A DNA stretch of 64,000 nt from Parabacteroides sp. An277 (GCF_002159645.1 NZ_NFJB01000008.1:1-64000); one strand, 5' to 3'. Shown: positions 55,575 to 64,000, numbered from the stretch's first letter. Notes: generated by a model from the letters alone, not told the origin. Numbers and translations are program-made.

Positions 55575-56189
55575 ATGAAACGTAAAATCCTACATTTCTT
55601 CCTTTTTATCTTCTTAGGATGTGTTTCTTTTTCGCTGAAAGGACAACAACCTCCTGTGAAGATGAACGTATTGCCTGAAGGATATTACCGGGCTACGGTA
55701 GAAGGAAAAGATACTTTGGCGGTTATCCGTTTGCGTTCGCTTTATGTGTTTCCTAAACCTCGTTTTCGAAATAAACGCGAAGCAGCTCGCTATTGGAAAT
55801 TAGTACGCGACGTGAAGAAAACGCTTCCTTATGCCAAGATGGTGTACGATACGCTTATCGAAACATACGAATATATCGAAACCATGCCGGATGAAGCTGA
55901 CCGACAGGCGCATCTCAAACGCATGGAAAAAGAACTCTTTGCAGAATACAAACCTCAACTGAAAAAACTTACCTTTTCACAAGGTAAATTATTGATAAAA
56001 CTCATTGACCGCGAATGCAATCAATCCAGTTATCAACTGGTCAAAGCTTTCCTCGGTCCTTTTCGGGCAGGATTTTGGAACCTATTTGCCGGTATGTTTG
56101 GGGCGAGCCTTAAGATGGAATATGACCCACAGGGAAAAGACAAACAAATCGAACAAATTGTCCTCTTAGTGGAAAGCGGAGCTTTATAA
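55575..56189 (+). CDS. Exported DUF4294 protein
   Basis: A 204-residue protein from ATG 55575 (MKRKILHFFLFIFLGCVSFS), which starts with a good signal peptide; the longer frame from 55536 overlaps the promoter. The mature region (KDTLAVIRLRSLYVFPKPRFRNKREAARYWKLVRDVKKTLPYAKMVYDTLIETYEYIETMPDEADRQAHLKRMEKELFAEYKPQLKKLTFSQGKLLIKLIDREC) matches the conserved pattern of DUF4294, a Bacteroidetes family of unknown function. Its stop overlaps the 3' end of the convergent trmH-like gene by 6 nt. Confidence 0.82.
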   Translation: MKRKILHFFLFIFLGCVSFSLKGQQPPVKMNVLPEGYYRATVEGKDTLAVIRLRSLYVFPKPRFRNKREAARYWKLVRDVKKTLPYAKMVYDTLIETYEYIETMPDEADRQAHLKRMEKELFAEYKPQLKKLTFSQGKLLIKLIDRECNQSSYQLVKAFLGPFRAGFWNLFAGMFGASLKMEYDPQGKDKQIEQIVLLVESGAL

Positions 56190-56717
56190 ACAGGTTAATT
56201 GTTGAAAGAAATCCCATATTACAATGCCAGCCGTCACAGAGACATTAAGCGAGTGTTTCGTCCCATATTGGGGGATTTCAATACACATATCACACCTATC
56301 CACCACGGTTTGTTGAACACCTTTTACTTCATTTCCCAATATCACTGCATACTTTTTGTTTTTATCCAACAAGAGGTTATCTAACATTACACTACCTTCC
56401 GCTTGTTCGATAGCACATACCGTATAGCCTGTTTGTTTTAAGTTTTCAACCGCTTCCAACGTATCGTTAAAATACTTCCAATCGACCGTTTCTTCCGCTC
56501 CTAAAGCTGTCTTGTGAATCTCGGCATGAGGCGGACAAGCCGTAATACCACATAAATAAATAGCTTCCACACGAAAAGCATCCGAGGTACGGAAAACAGA
56601 ACCTACATTGTTCAAGCTCCTCACATGGTCAAGTACCACCACCAAGGGTATTTTCCGGCTCTCCTTGAAAGCTTCCGGTGTCAATCTGTTCAGTTCAGTT
56701 ACTTTTAGTTTGCGCAT
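56184..56717 (-). CDS. TrmH/SpoU-family RNA 2'-O-methyltransferase
   Basis: A 177-residue methyltransferase with the SPOUT knot: VVLDHVRSLNNVGSVFRTSDAFRVEAIYLCG (motif 1, Asn and Arg), KYAVILGNEVKGVQQTVVD (motif 2) and IEIPQYGTKHSLNVSVTAGIVIWDF (motif 3). It methylates a ribose in tRNA or rRNA; the target cannot be fixed from sequence, as the short form lacks an N-terminal substrate domain. A minus-strand promoter (ATTG 56795-56792, 19 bp, TATCTTTG 56772-56765) precedes it. Confidence 0.92.
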   Translation of the reverse strand: MRKLKVTELNRLTPEAFKESRKIPLVVVLDHVRSLNNVGSVFRTSDAFRVEAIYLCGITACPPHAEIHKTALGAEETVDWKYFNDTLEAVENLKQTGYTVCAIEQAEGSVMLDNLLLDKNKKYAVILGNEVKGVQQTVVDRCDMCIEIPQYGTKHSLNVSVTAGIVIWDFFQQLTCL

Positions 56718-56764
56718 CGTTCATAGATTTGTCATAAGAGTTAATAACCTATTTAAAACTCGTG

Positions 56765-56795
56765 CAAAGATAATGAAAAATAATCCTTGCACAAT
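56765..56795 (-). promoter_or_regulatory. Predicted promoter of the trmH-like gene
   Basis: Minus-strand ATTG, a 19-bp spacer and TATCTTTG fit the phylum consensus, about 48 bp before ATG 56717. Confidence 0.6.
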
Positions 56796-57207
56796 CCGTA
56801 ATCTTACCTATACATGTTCCTTTTCTATATCTCCAAATAAACTGTCCACATTTTTATGACGAACTATTCACGTCCTCTTTCCACTACTTTTTCCTGCTTT
56901 ACCGCCTCTTTTCTTATTCACATCCGGTTTATAAACGTATCCTTTCTTACCCTATCCAAATATTTCTTTTCCAATATTTAAGGAGATGAATAACTTGTTT
57001 ATAAATATAGGAAAAAGAGGGTACTTCGTTTGATAACTAAACTACCAAACAAAATATCCGAAAAGTTTTAACACCATCAACCGACTTATATTATCATCTT
57101 TTTTAGTTTTAAAATTAAAAGAGAAAAAAGATATAGATATAATGATGTTGTGAATATCTTAACTGGTGAATTCGAGGGATAGAATAAAAAGTAAAAATAG
57201 ACCCCAA
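56796..57207. other. AT-rich intergenic stretch without a recognisable gene
   Basis: About 410 nt of AT-rich, pyrimidine-rich sequence upstream of the nadA repeat element. I see no open frame with protein-like composition, no tRNA-like fold and no insertion-sequence ends. It might hold a small RNA or a decayed gene, but nothing supports either. Confidence 0.5.
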
Positions 57208-57300
57208 AACGTTGGAAATGGAATTTCCATTGGAAATTAGGCTTCCCATCTCGTTGAAAGTGAAATTTCTGTCAGAAATTCCATTTCCAACGTTTTTGGA
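57208..57300. repeat. Inverted repeat with 42-bp internal period upstream of nadA
   Basis: Arms 57208-57227 and 57275-57294 are perfect 20-bp reverse complements (beginning AACGTTGGAAATGG). The segment CGTTGGAAATGGAATTTC at 57210 recurs as CGTTGAAAGTGAAATTTC at 57252, 42 bp later. Inner arms GAAATTTC/GAAATTTC-type pairs add smaller hairpins. It is the only array lying in front of a gene start without a gene end close by. Confidence 0.8.
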
Positions 57301-57324
57301 AAGCATTTTCTCATCGCGCGAGCC

Positions 57325-57352
57325 TATAAATCGCGATTTATATCTACCTTTG
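57325..57352 (+). promoter_or_regulatory. nadA promoter with an 18-bp palindromic operator candidate
   Basis: TATAAATCGCGATTTATA (57325-57342) is a perfect palindrome, 2 bp upstream of the -7 box TACCTTTG (57345-57352). The -33 position falls on the palindrome's outer edge and does not match TTTG. A dimeric regulator bound here would block or replace -33 recognition. The regulator is not known. Confidence 0.6.
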
Positions 57353-57378
57353 CAAGGTAATTGTAAACGTATAAGGCA

Positions 57379-58314
57379 ATGGATATAAGGGAAGAAATAA
57401 ATAAACTTCGGAAAGAAAAGAATGCAGTGATTTTGGCGCATTTCTACCAAGAGGCGGAGATTCAGGATATAGCCGATTTTGTGGGAGATAGCTTGGCGTT
57501 GGCGCAATGGGCGGAAAAGACGGATGCGGATGTATTGGTCATGTGCGGTGTGCATTTCATGGGTGAAACGGCCAAGATTCTTTGTCCGGAAAAGAAGGTG
57601 CTGGTGCCGGACGAAAAAGCCGGTTGTTCGTTGGCGGACAGTTGTCCGGCAGACGAGTTTGAATGCTTTATTCAAGAGCATCCAGGGCATACGGTTATTT
57701 CGTATGTCAATACGAGTGCAGCGGTCAAGGCATTGACGGATATTGTGGTTACTTCGAGCAATGCGCGGCAAATCGTGGAAAGCCTCCCGAAAGAAGAGAA
57801 GATTATCTTCGGTCCGGATAGGAATTTAGGAGGTTACATCAATGCATTAACGGGACGGAACATGTTGTTATGGCATGGAGCTTGCCATGTACACGAACAA
57901 TTCTCGTTGGAAAAGATATTGGCCTTGAAGGAAACACATCCGTCTGCCGAGGTAATATGTCATCCAGAGTGTCGTAGATACATTGTAGAAATATCGGATT
58001 ATGTGGGTTCGACAGCTGGATTGCTGAAACATGTCAAACTTTCGGAAAACAATGTTTTTATAGTAGCTACCGAGAGTGGTGTGCTTCACGAAATGCGTAA
58101 GGCTTGTCCGGATAAATTGTTTATCCCAGCTCCTCCCGAAGATGCCACATGTGCTTGCAATGAATGTAATTTTATGCGTATGAATACGATGGAAAAGCTT
58201 TACCAGGCTTTGTTGACGGAACAACCTGAGATTAAAGTAGACGAAGAAATACGCGAACGGGCGGTGCGTCCCATTCGGCGTATGTTGGAGATCTCGGCTC
58301 GTTTGGGGTTGTAA
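57379..58314 (+). CDS. nadA: Quinolinate synthase NadA
   Basis: A 311-residue cytoplasmic enzyme that condenses iminoaspartate with dihydroxyacetone phosphate to quinolinate, the first committed ring of NAD synthesis. Family motifs: ILAHFYQEAEIQDIADFVGDSLALAQWA, VMCGVHFMGETAKILCPEKKVLVPD, SYVNTSAAVKA, WHGACHVHEQF, VICHPECRR and a C-terminal CACNECNFMRMNT. The three cluster cysteines expected for the 4Fe-4S centre can be supplied by VMCGVHF, HPEC and the CACNEC segment. No nadB or nadC is adjacent; leuS follows with its own -7 box. A palindrome in the promoter suggests repression by an NAD-related regulator. Confidence 0.96.
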   Translation: MDIREEINKLRKEKNAVILAHFYQEAEIQDIADFVGDSLALAQWAEKTDADVLVMCGVHFMGETAKILCPEKKVLVPDEKAGCSLADSCPADEFECFIQEHPGHTVISYVNTSAAVKALTDIVVTSSNARQIVESLPKEEKIIFGPDRNLGGYINALTGRNMLLWHGACHVHEQFSLEKILALKETHPSAEVICHPECRRYIVEISDYVGSTAGLLKHVKLSENNVFIVATESGVLHEMRKACPDKLFIPAPPEDATCACNECNFMRMNTMEKLYQALLTEQPEIKVDEEIRERAVRPIRRMLEISARLGL

Positions 58315-58342
58315 TATATTATTATATGTGCGATAAAATCAT

Positions 58343-58350
58343 TACTTTTG
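58343..58350 (+). promoter_or_regulatory. -7 box of leuS
   Basis: TACTTTTG at 58343-58350 fits the TAnnTTTG consensus and lies 37 bp before ATG 58388. No clear -33 box is present. Confidence 0.45.
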
Positions 58351-58387
58351 CAAGCTAAAAAGAATATATAAAAAGGTTGAACCAAAT

Positions 58388-61222
58388 ATGGAATATAATT
58401 TCAGAGACATTGAGAAGAAATGGCGTGAGTATTGGATCGCCAACAAGGTCTATCAGGTAGAGATTAACGAAAAGCCAAAGTATTATGTATTAGATATGTT
58501 CCCTTATCCGTCGGGAGCTGGTTTGCACGTAGGGCATCCGCTTGGATATATTGCTTCTGATATTTTTTCTCGCTATAAACGGTTGTGTGGCTTCAATGTG
58601 TTGCATCCGATGGGATACGATGCCTATGGTTTGCCTGCCGAGCAGTATGCGATTCAAACAGGACAACATCCGGCGATTACGACCGTAAATAATATCAACC
58701 GCTACCGCGAACAATTGGATAAAATTGGCTTCTCGTTCGATTGGAACCGCGAGGTACGCACTTGCGACCCCGATTATTACCATTGGACGCAGTGGGCTTT
58801 CCAGAAAATGTTTAATAGCTATTATTGCAATGGTTGCCAGCAGGCGAAACCTATCAGCCAACTTATCGAATATTTCGAAGAGAAAGGTACGGAGGGGTTG
58901 GACGTGGCTTGCACGGAGGAGCTGAGCTTCACGGCAGACGAATGGAAGGCAAAGAGTGAAAAAGAGCAGCAAGAGATATTGATGAACTACCGTATTGCCT
59001 ACTTGGGCGAGACGATGGTGAACTGGTGTGCCGAGCTGGGTACGGTGCTGGCGAATGACGAGGTCATCGACGGTGTGTCGGCTCGCGGTGGATATCCAGT
59101 CGTACAAAAGAAGATGCGCCAATGGTGCTTGCGCGTATCGGCTTATGCACAACGTTTGTTGGATGGATTGGATACGGTCGATTGGACGGATTCGCTGAAG
59201 GAAACGCAGCGTAACTGGATTGGTCGTTCGGAAGGAACTGAGGTGCGTTTCAAGGTAAAAGATAGTGATTTGGAATTTACCATCTTCACAACCCGTGCCG
59301 ATACAATGTTCGGCGTTACCTTTATGGTGCTGGCTCCGGAAAGCGAATTAGTTCCGTTATTGACAACTGAAGCACAGCAGGCAGAGGTAGAGGCTTATCT
59401 CGACCGTACGAAGAAACGCACTGAGCGCGAGCGGATCTCAGACCGAAAAGTAACGGGTGTGTTTAGCGGATCGTATGCCATCAATCCGTTTACTGGCGAT
59501 GCCGTTCCTGTTTGGATTAGTGATTATGTATTGGCTGGCTATGGTACCGGTGCAATTATGGCGGTGCCTGCGCATGATAGTCGCGACTATGCCTTTGCCA
59601 AGCATTTTAACTTGCCGATTATCCCTTTGGTGGAAGGCTGCGATGTTTCGGAAGAGAGCTTCGATGCCAAGGAAGGTATCGTTACGAATTCTCCCAAGGC
59701 AGGCGTTACACCGTATTGTGAATTGAATCTAAATGGTTTGACGATTAAAGAGGCGATTGCCGCTACTAAGAAATATGTAAAGGAACACAACTTAGGTCGT
59801 GTGAAGGTGAACTACCGCCTGCGCGACGCTATCTTCTCTCGCCAGCGTTATTGGGGTGAACCGTTCCCGGTTTACTACAAGGACGGTATGCCATATATGA
59901 TTGACGAGAGTAAATTGCCGCTTGAATTGCCGGAAGTAAGCCAGTTCAAGCCGACAGCAAACGGCGAACCTCCTTTGGGGCATGCAACGAAGTGGGCTTG
60001 GAATGTGGAGAAAGGTGAAGTTGTGGACAACAGCCTCATCGACAATAAGACCGTGTTTCCGTTGGAATTAAATACGATGCCAGGCTTCGCTGGTTCGTCG
60101 GCTTATTATCTTCGTTACATGGACCCGCACAATGACAAGGCGTTAATTTCGAAAGAGGCGGATGAGTATTGGCAGAATGTCGATTTGTATGTAGGTGGTA
60201 CGGAACACGCGACAGGTCACTTGATTTATTCTCGTTTCTGGAATAAGTTCCTGCATGATTTAGGAATTAGCGTCAAGGAAGAACCATTCCAGAAGTTGAT
60301 TAACCAAGGTATGATTCAAGGGCGTTCTAACTTTGTTTATCGCATCAAAGACACGAATACTTTTGTTTCTTATAATTTGAAAGATCAGTATGACGTGACG
60401 CCGCTCCACGTGGATGTGAATATCGTATCGAACGATGTGTTGGATATCGAGGCATTCAAGGCATGGCGTCCTGAATATAATAATGCCGAATTCATCTTGG
60501 AGGATGGCAAGTACGTTTGTGGTTGGGCGGTCGAGAAGATGTCGAAGTCGATGTTCAACGTGGTGAATCCAGATGTGATTGTCGAGAAGTATGGCGCGGA
60601 TACATTGCGTCTGTATGAAATGTTCCTTGGTCCGATTGAACAATCTAAGCCATGGGATACGAATGGCATTGACGGCGTGCATCGTTTCTTAAAGAAACTC
60701 TGGGCGTTGTTCTATGGCAATCAGGATACGTTGCAGGTAACAGACGGTGAGCCGACAGCCGAGGAGCTAAAGTCGCTGCATAAGCTCATCAAGAAAGTAA
60801 CGTACGACATTGAGCATTTCTCGTATAATACCTCTATCAGTGCTTTCATGATTTGCGTAAATGAATTGAGTAGCTTGAAATGCACGAAACGGGCTATCCT
60901 TGAACCGTTGGTTATCGTCATAGCTCCATTTGCTCCGCATATCGCTGAAGAGTTGTGGCATGAGTTAGGACACGATACGACTGTATGCGATGCTCAGTGG
61001 CCGCAGTATGATGAGAAGTATTTGGTTGAAAATACGGCGAACTACGCTATCTCTTTCAATGGTAAAGTGCGTTTCAATCTTGAACTTCCGGCAGATATGT
61101 CGAAGGAAGAGGTCGAGAAAACAGCTCTCGCACATGAATATTCGGCGAAGTGGCTTGAAGGTAAGAGTATTAAGAAAGTCATCGTCGTACCGAAAAAAAT
61201 TGTCAATATCGTTTTAGGGTAA
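58388..61222 (+). CDS. leuS: Leucyl-tRNA synthetase
   Basis: A 944-residue class I aminoacyl-tRNA synthetase. The HIGH motif is HVGH (47-50, in [14 protein letters not shown]) and the KMSKS loop is at 717-721. The CP1 editing domain (about 230-420) contains the threonine-rich [19 protein letters not shown]-like segment and [13 protein letters not shown], so post-transfer editing should be intact. An anticodon-binding domain and C-terminal LeuS-specific domain ([18 protein letters not shown]) complete it. It is separated from nadA by 73 nt and followed by a hairpin terminator. Confidence 0.98.
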   Translation: MEYNFRDIEKKWREYWIANKVYQVEINEKPKYYVLDMFPYPSGAGLHVGHPLGYIASDIFSRYKRLCGFNVLHPMGYDAYGLPAEQYAIQTGQHPAITTVNNINRYREQLDKIGFSFDWNREVRTCDPDYYHWTQWAFQKMFNSYYCNGCQQAKPISQLIEYFEEKGTEGLDVACTEELSFTADEWKAKSEKEQQEILMNYRIAYLGETMVNWCAELGTVLANDEVIDGVSARGGYPVVQKKMRQWCLRVSAYAQRLLDGLDTVDWTDSLKETQRNWIGRSEGTEVRFKVKDSDLEFTIFTTRADTMFGVTFMVLAPESELVPLLTTEAQQAEVEAYLDRTKKRTERERISDRKVTGVFSGSYAINPFTGDAVPVWISDYVLAGYGTGAIMAVPAHDSRDYAFAKHFNLPIIPLVEGCDVSEESFDAKEGIVTNSPKAGVTPYCELNLNGLTIKEAIAATKKYVKEHNLGRVKVNYRLRDAIFSRQRYWGEPFPVYYKDGMPYMIDESKLPLELPEVSQFKPTANGEPPLGHATKWAWNVEKGEVVDNSLIDNKTVFPLELNTMPGFAGSSAYYLRYMDPHNDKALISKEADEYWQNVDLYVGGTEHATGHLIYSRFWNKFLHDLGISVKEEPFQKLINQGMIQGRSNFVYRIKDTNTFVSYNLKDQYDVTPLHVDVNIVSNDVLDIEAFKAWRPEYNNAEFILEDGKYVCGWAVEKMSKSMFNVVNPDVIVEKYGADTLRLYEMFLGPIEQSKPWDTNGIDGVHRFLKKLWALFYGNQDTLQVTDGEPTAEELKSLHKLIKKVTYDIEHFSYNTSISAFMICVNELSSLKCTKRAILEPLVIVIAPFAPHIAEELWHELGHDTTVCDAQWPQYDEKYLVENTANYAISFNGKVRFNLELPADMSKEEVEKTALAHEYSAKWLEGKSIKKVIVVPKKIVNIVLG

Positions 61223-61228
61223 TATTTT

Positions 61229-61294
61229 AAACACAGAGACGTGGAGACACAGAAAAATTTAATAGGTACCGTGTCTCTGTGCCTCTGTGTTTTA
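61229..61294 (+). terminator. Terminator of leuS built from an ACACAGAGAC repeat pair
   Basis: AAACACAGAG...GAGACACAG (61229-61252) pairs imperfectly with GTGTCTCTGTGCCTCTGTGTTT (61271-61292), followed by TTTTATTTTTA. The same sequence type occurs as a single arm at 49944. Confidence 0.75.
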
Positions 61295-61311
61295 TTTTTA
61301 ATTATACAATT

Positions 61312-62190
61312 ATGGGCTTTATCAAATCACAATTACGCAAATACGAAGTGCGGGATTATGCAGTCATCCTGTTTGGAACGTTACTCTATGGTTTCGGCTT
61401 CAATGGGTTTATCCTCTCGAATGAGATTGTAACGGGCGGATTGAGTGGTCTGTGTGCGTTGATTTTCTTTGCATCTGCTGAGACGATTCCGGTTTCAGTC
61501 TCTTATTTTGTCATTAATATCTTCCTCTTGGCTATAGCCTTGAAGATATTAGGTTGGAAATTTCTGGTGAAGACCATCTTTGGCGTATTTGCGTTGTCGC
61601 TTTCATTGTCGCTTTTCGAAAATGTACTCGATGGTCCTATCATCGAAGGTGAACCTTTTATGTCCATCATCATCGGTGGTGCACTCTGTGGAGCTGGGTT
61701 GGGATTGATTTTCTCATCGAATGGCAGTACGGGTGGAACCGATATTATTGGAATGATTATTACGAAGTATAAGAACATCTCCATCGGCCGTGCGATGCTG
61801 ATGTTGGATTTCTTCATCATCGGTTCTTCCTATTTTCTCTTCCACGATGTAACGAAGATTGTTTTCGCGTTTGTTGAGATGGTTGTCAGCAATTACATGA
61901 TAGATCAAATCGTGAATGGTAACCGCGAGTCCGTCCAGTTCTTCATCTTTTCAGAGAAATATGAAGAGATATGTGACCGCGTGATTCGTGATATGGATCG
62001 TAGTTGTACTATCCTCGACGGGCATGGTGGCTACACGCGGAAGCCTATCAAGGTGTTGCTGGTGATTGTTCGCAAGTCTGAGTCTGTCACCATCTTCCGC
62101 TTTATCAAGAGTATCGATCCAAAGGCGTTCATTTCTCAGACACCTACGCGCGGCGTGTATGGCGAAGGGTTCGACCCGATAAAAACATAG
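61312..62190 (+). CDS. YitT-family membrane protein (DUF2179)
   Basis: A 292-residue inner-membrane protein from ATG 61312 (MGFIKSQLRKYEVRDYAVILFGTLLYGFGFNGF); the longer frame from 61279 runs into the terminator hairpin. About five or six membrane helices (residues 15-175) include the family motif ETVTGGLSG-like NEIVTGGLSGL and SNGSTGGTDIIGMII. The C-terminal DUF2179 domain (ESVQFFIFSEKYEEICDRVIRDMDRSCTILDGHGGYT...VIVRKSESVTIFRFIKSIDPKAFISQTPTRGVYGEGF) is a ferredoxin-like ligand domain. Transport substrate is unknown. It ends in TAG. Confidence 0.93.
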   Translation: MGFIKSQLRKYEVRDYAVILFGTLLYGFGFNGFILSNEIVTGGLSGLCALIFFASAETIPVSVSYFVINIFLLAIALKILGWKFLVKTIFGVFALSLSLSLFENVLDGPIIEGEPFMSIIIGGALCGAGLGLIFSSNGSTGGTDIIGMIITKYKNISIGRAMLMLDFFIIGSSYFLFHDVTKIVFAFVEMVVSNYMIDQIVNGNRESVQFFIFSEKYEEICDRVIRDMDRSCTILDGHGGYTRKPIKVLLVIVRKSESVTIFRFIKSIDPKAFISQTPTRGVYGEGFDPIKT

Positions 62191-62215
62191 AATTTGTTCA
62201 CCAGTTTAGATAGGC

Positions 62216-62248
62216 AAGGGTGTGTGCACGAACGTGTAACATACCCTT
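62216..62248 (+). terminator. Terminator of the YitT-like gene
   Basis: AAGGGTGTGT (62216-62225) pairs with ACATACCCTT (62239-62248), one G-U pair, followed by TCTTGTTC. It lies 26 nt past the stop. Confidence 0.65.
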
Positions 62249-62290
62249 TCTTGTTCGTATAATGCCACATTCTTTATTCGAATGAGAAAC

Positions 62291-62366
62291 ACCGTATCAG
62301 GGTGGGGTGTTCAACCTGATCCAGATGGTGTGCTGCACCTGAACTCGATGGGGTATCATACCTGAC
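62291..62366. repeat. 23-bp hairpin array between convergent genes
   Basis: ACCTGA starts at 62314, 62337 and 62360 with a degenerate ACCGTA at 62291, exactly 23 bp apart. Each unit folds on a GGTGTTCAACC, GGTGTGCTGCACC or GGTATCATACC core. It lies between the YitT-like gene (plus) and a glycosyltransferase gene (minus). Confidence 0.8.
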
Positions 62367-62434
62367 CCTTTTAAGGTATCGGACGTGTAAGGAAGTCGCT
62401 CGTTCGGGTGAGTCAGTATTGTCTATTCGAGTGA

Positions 62435-63244
62435 TTAGAAACGACGATGCTTAATGAAGAAGTAGAGTAGCGCCTTGAGGTGCAGCCAACTCATCTTAGA
62501 GAGGAACCGTTTGTTGGTTAGTTGCTGATAATCATGCTGGAATGCGTAGTTGGGTAGGTAATAGACGCGCCATCCTGCACGGTTTGCCCGCAGGCAATAG
62601 TCGGCATCTTCCGGACCGTAGAAGATATGTTCGTCCAGCAGTCCGATGTCTTCTACCACTTCGCGCCGGATGAGTTGGCACGCGCCGATAACGTACTCTA
62701 CCTCGAATGGTTCGTTGCGTGCTATCTGCGTGTGGTAGAATTGCGACTCGTTGAGGCGGACAATCTGCCGGTCGAGTTGCTTCAGGAAAGGTATCGGTTT
62801 CAGCAGGGCGTGTAAGATGTTGAAGAGTTTGTAACGTGCGGTAGGGTGGTGGCGGCAACTCTCTTGTACCTGTCCAAGCGAATTGTACAGTTTACAGCCG
62901 CAGATACCGCAATCCGGGTGCGTATTCATAAAGGCAGACATGCCTGTCCATGCACTACGCTCGATGACGGTGTCAATGTCGAGAATCCAAATGAAGCGAC
63001 CGGTAGCGAGTCTCAATCCTCGGTTGCGTGCCTTTGCTATACCCAAGTTTTGTGGGTTGCGATAAAGGCTGATGCGCTCCGATACATACGTTTCAAGGAT
63101 AGTTAACGTTTGGTCGGTAGAACCATTGTCCACCATAATGACTTCATAATCGACCTCTTCGATTGCATTCAACAAGGAATTAAGGCAAGATTGGACGTAC
63201 TGTTCGGAATTCCATGTAATCAATAGGACGCTCAGTTCTTTCAT
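62435..63244 (-). CDS. Glycosyltransferase family 2
   Basis: A 269-residue GT-A enzyme. N-terminal Rossmann-like start SVLLITWNSEQYVQSCLNSLL, VIMVDNGSTDQTL, GIAKARNRGLRLATGRFIWILDIDTVI with the DxD-type DID for metal and nucleotide-sugar binding, and a later ACQLIRREVVEDIGLLDEHIFYGPEDADYCLRANRAGW acceptor-site block, as in rhamnosyl- or N-acetylglucosaminyl-type transferases. It probably acts on surface polysaccharide. It starts 2 nt after the stop of the radical SAM gene, so the two are probably one operon. Confidence 0.92.
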   Translation of the reverse strand: MKELSVLLITWNSEQYVQSCLNSLLNAIEEVDYEVIMVDNGSTDQTLTILETYVSERISLYRNPQNLGIAKARNRGLRLATGRFIWILDIDTVIERSAWTGMSAFMNTHPDCGICGCKLYNSLGQVQESCRHHPTARYKLFNILHALLKPIPFLKQLDRQIVRLNESQFYHTQIARNEPFEVEYVIGACQLIRREVVEDIGLLDEHIFYGPEDADYCLRANRAGWRVYYLPNYAFQHDYQQLTNKRFLSKMSWLHLKALLYFFIKHRRF

Positions 63245-63246
63245 CT

Positions 63247-64000
63247 TTATCCAAATAGTTTAATCCATAATGCTTTTGCGGCCGCACGAAACTCACGGAA
63301 AGAGGAAAACTTCCGTATATTGTGCCAGATAAAGGCTGGCGACAGAAAGAACTGGAAGTTGTTCCAGAACAAGAGCTGCTCCATCTGTTTGGAGGAGAGA
63401 TTAGGGTAGTTCAGAATAGAATTGCGCTGTACGTCTGTCGGCACATACTCGCCTCCTTCAATCCATCCGTTCGTCTTCGCCAACTCGTAGAACTCGGTCG
63501 CTGGGAAGGGAGAGACGATGTTGAACATGACTTGGTCTACCTTCAACGCCTTGGCTTTACGGAGTGTCTCGCGGATGGTCTCTTTCGTCTCCAATGGACT
63601 TGTACCTATGAGGATATTCAGCTTGACCGGCACGTCGTAGCGTTTCAGCAACGCGATGGCTTCGTAAATCTGTGCTTCAGTAATACCTTTCTTAATATAT
63701 TTCAATATATCGTTGTTGAACGACTCGACTCCTAAATCCACATATTTACAGTCATATTCTTTCAACATAGCCGCCGTGTTTTCGGTGATGGCATCAACGC
63801 GCGCTTGGCAACCCCAGATGATACCATGCTTCTTCAGCGCTTCGCCAATTGCTTGCAGACGTTTTTCAGTTACGATAAAATTATCGTCCATGAATCCAAT
63901 GGCTTTGAACCCTTGTGCGGCGCGTAGTTCGATTTCTTGGATGACGTTTTCTGTTGACCGGAAACCGACAGGCGGTTTCTTCCCATCATGTGCTTTTTTG
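63247..64000 (-). CDS. Radical SAM protein, C-terminal part (starts beyond the right edge)
   Basis: The frame continues past the internal ATG 63891 to the window edge (GFRSTENVIQEIELRAAQGFKAIGFMDDN is readable upstream of and across it), so the N-terminus and the CxxxCxxC motif lie outside. Visible TIM-barrel strands include IGFMDDNFIV, IIWGCQARVDAITENTAAMLKEYDCKYVDLGVESFN, VPVKLNILIGTSPLETKETIRETLRKA and VDQVMFNIVSPFPATEFYELAKTNGW. This fits the B12-binding-domain radical SAM group of Elp3/MiaB/NifB-like enzymes, often found with glycosyltransferases in surface-glycan loci. The specific reaction is unknown. Confidence 0.85.
   Translation of the reverse strand, partial: KKAHDGKKPPVGFRSTENVIQEIELRAAQGFKAIGFMDDNFIVTEKRLQAIGEALKKHGIIWGCQARVDAITENTAAMLKEYDCKYVDLGVESFNNDILKYIKKGITEAQIYEAIALLKRYDVPVKLNILIGTSPLETKETIRETLRKAKALKVDQVMFNIVSPFPATEFYELAKTNGWIEGGEYVPTDVQRNSILNYPNLSSKQMEQLLFWNNFQFFLSPAFIWHNIRKFSSFREFRAAAKALWIKLFG

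Noticed and set aside
21371-62190. Genome-wide reassignment of TAG to an amino acid
   Set aside because: TAG appears as the natural stop of the GH95 gene (21371), GH35 paralogue 3 (36830) and the YitT-like gene (62188), where reading through would add non-conserved tails. Local readthrough remains open.
2643-62366. CRISPR arrays
   Set aside because: The periodic arrays have no unique spacers of constant length between identical repeats, and no cas genes occur in the window.

Overview
The window looks like chromosome from a gut-type member of the Bacteroidales (possibly Tannerellaceae/Parabacteroides-like; this is inference). The evidence is a SusC/SusD pair, a type IX secretion cargo protein with its regulator PorX, TAnnTTTG-type -7 promoter boxes, and mostly absent Shine-Dalgarno sequences. 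No rRNA, tRNA or CRISPR array was seen.

Layout. 1-10.1 kb: end of a transposase, a type IX-secreted BNR/HAF-repeat protein, then housekeeping genes (typA, rpsO, efp, a metallo-beta-lactamase-fold hydrolase, xerD) and an XRE-cupin regulator followed by an acyl-CoA synthetase. 10.5-42.3 kb: a large polysaccharide utilisation locus on the + strand. It holds FecR, a GH110 alpha-galactosidase, SusC with an STN signalling domain, SusD, a small surface lipoprotein, two GH95 enzymes, three GH35 paralogues, a GH2, a DUF6067-like glycosidase, an esterase, and two proteins with a DUF4469-like C-terminal domain. GH110 + GH95 + GH35/GH2 is the set needed to strip alpha-1,3-Gal, alpha-1,2-Fuc and beta-Gal, so I infer a fucosylated galactoside such as blood-group-type host glycan as substrate. 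FecR plus STN implies trans-envelope signalling to an ECF sigma factor, but no sigma gene is adjacent. 42.4-64 kb: mostly core genes (cation/proton antiporter, YgjP-like metallopeptidase, Na/Pi cotransporter, TGS-uridine kinase, tatD, tsaE, porX, radical SAM, an outer-membrane pair, trmH-like, nadA, leuS, yitT-like, a glycosyltransferase and a radical SAM gene running off the end).

Two things stand out. First, at least nine intergenic arrays have unrelated unit sequences, but their unit lengths fall only into 22-23 bp or 42-43 bp (about two or four helical turns). Most begin within tens of bases of a gene's 3' end and contain hairpin-forming cores. This is the best candidate here for something undescribed. 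Second, two adjacent PUL genes are interrupted only by in-frame TAG codons (three in total) and are otherwise uninterrupted in frame over about 3.0 and 2.7 kb.
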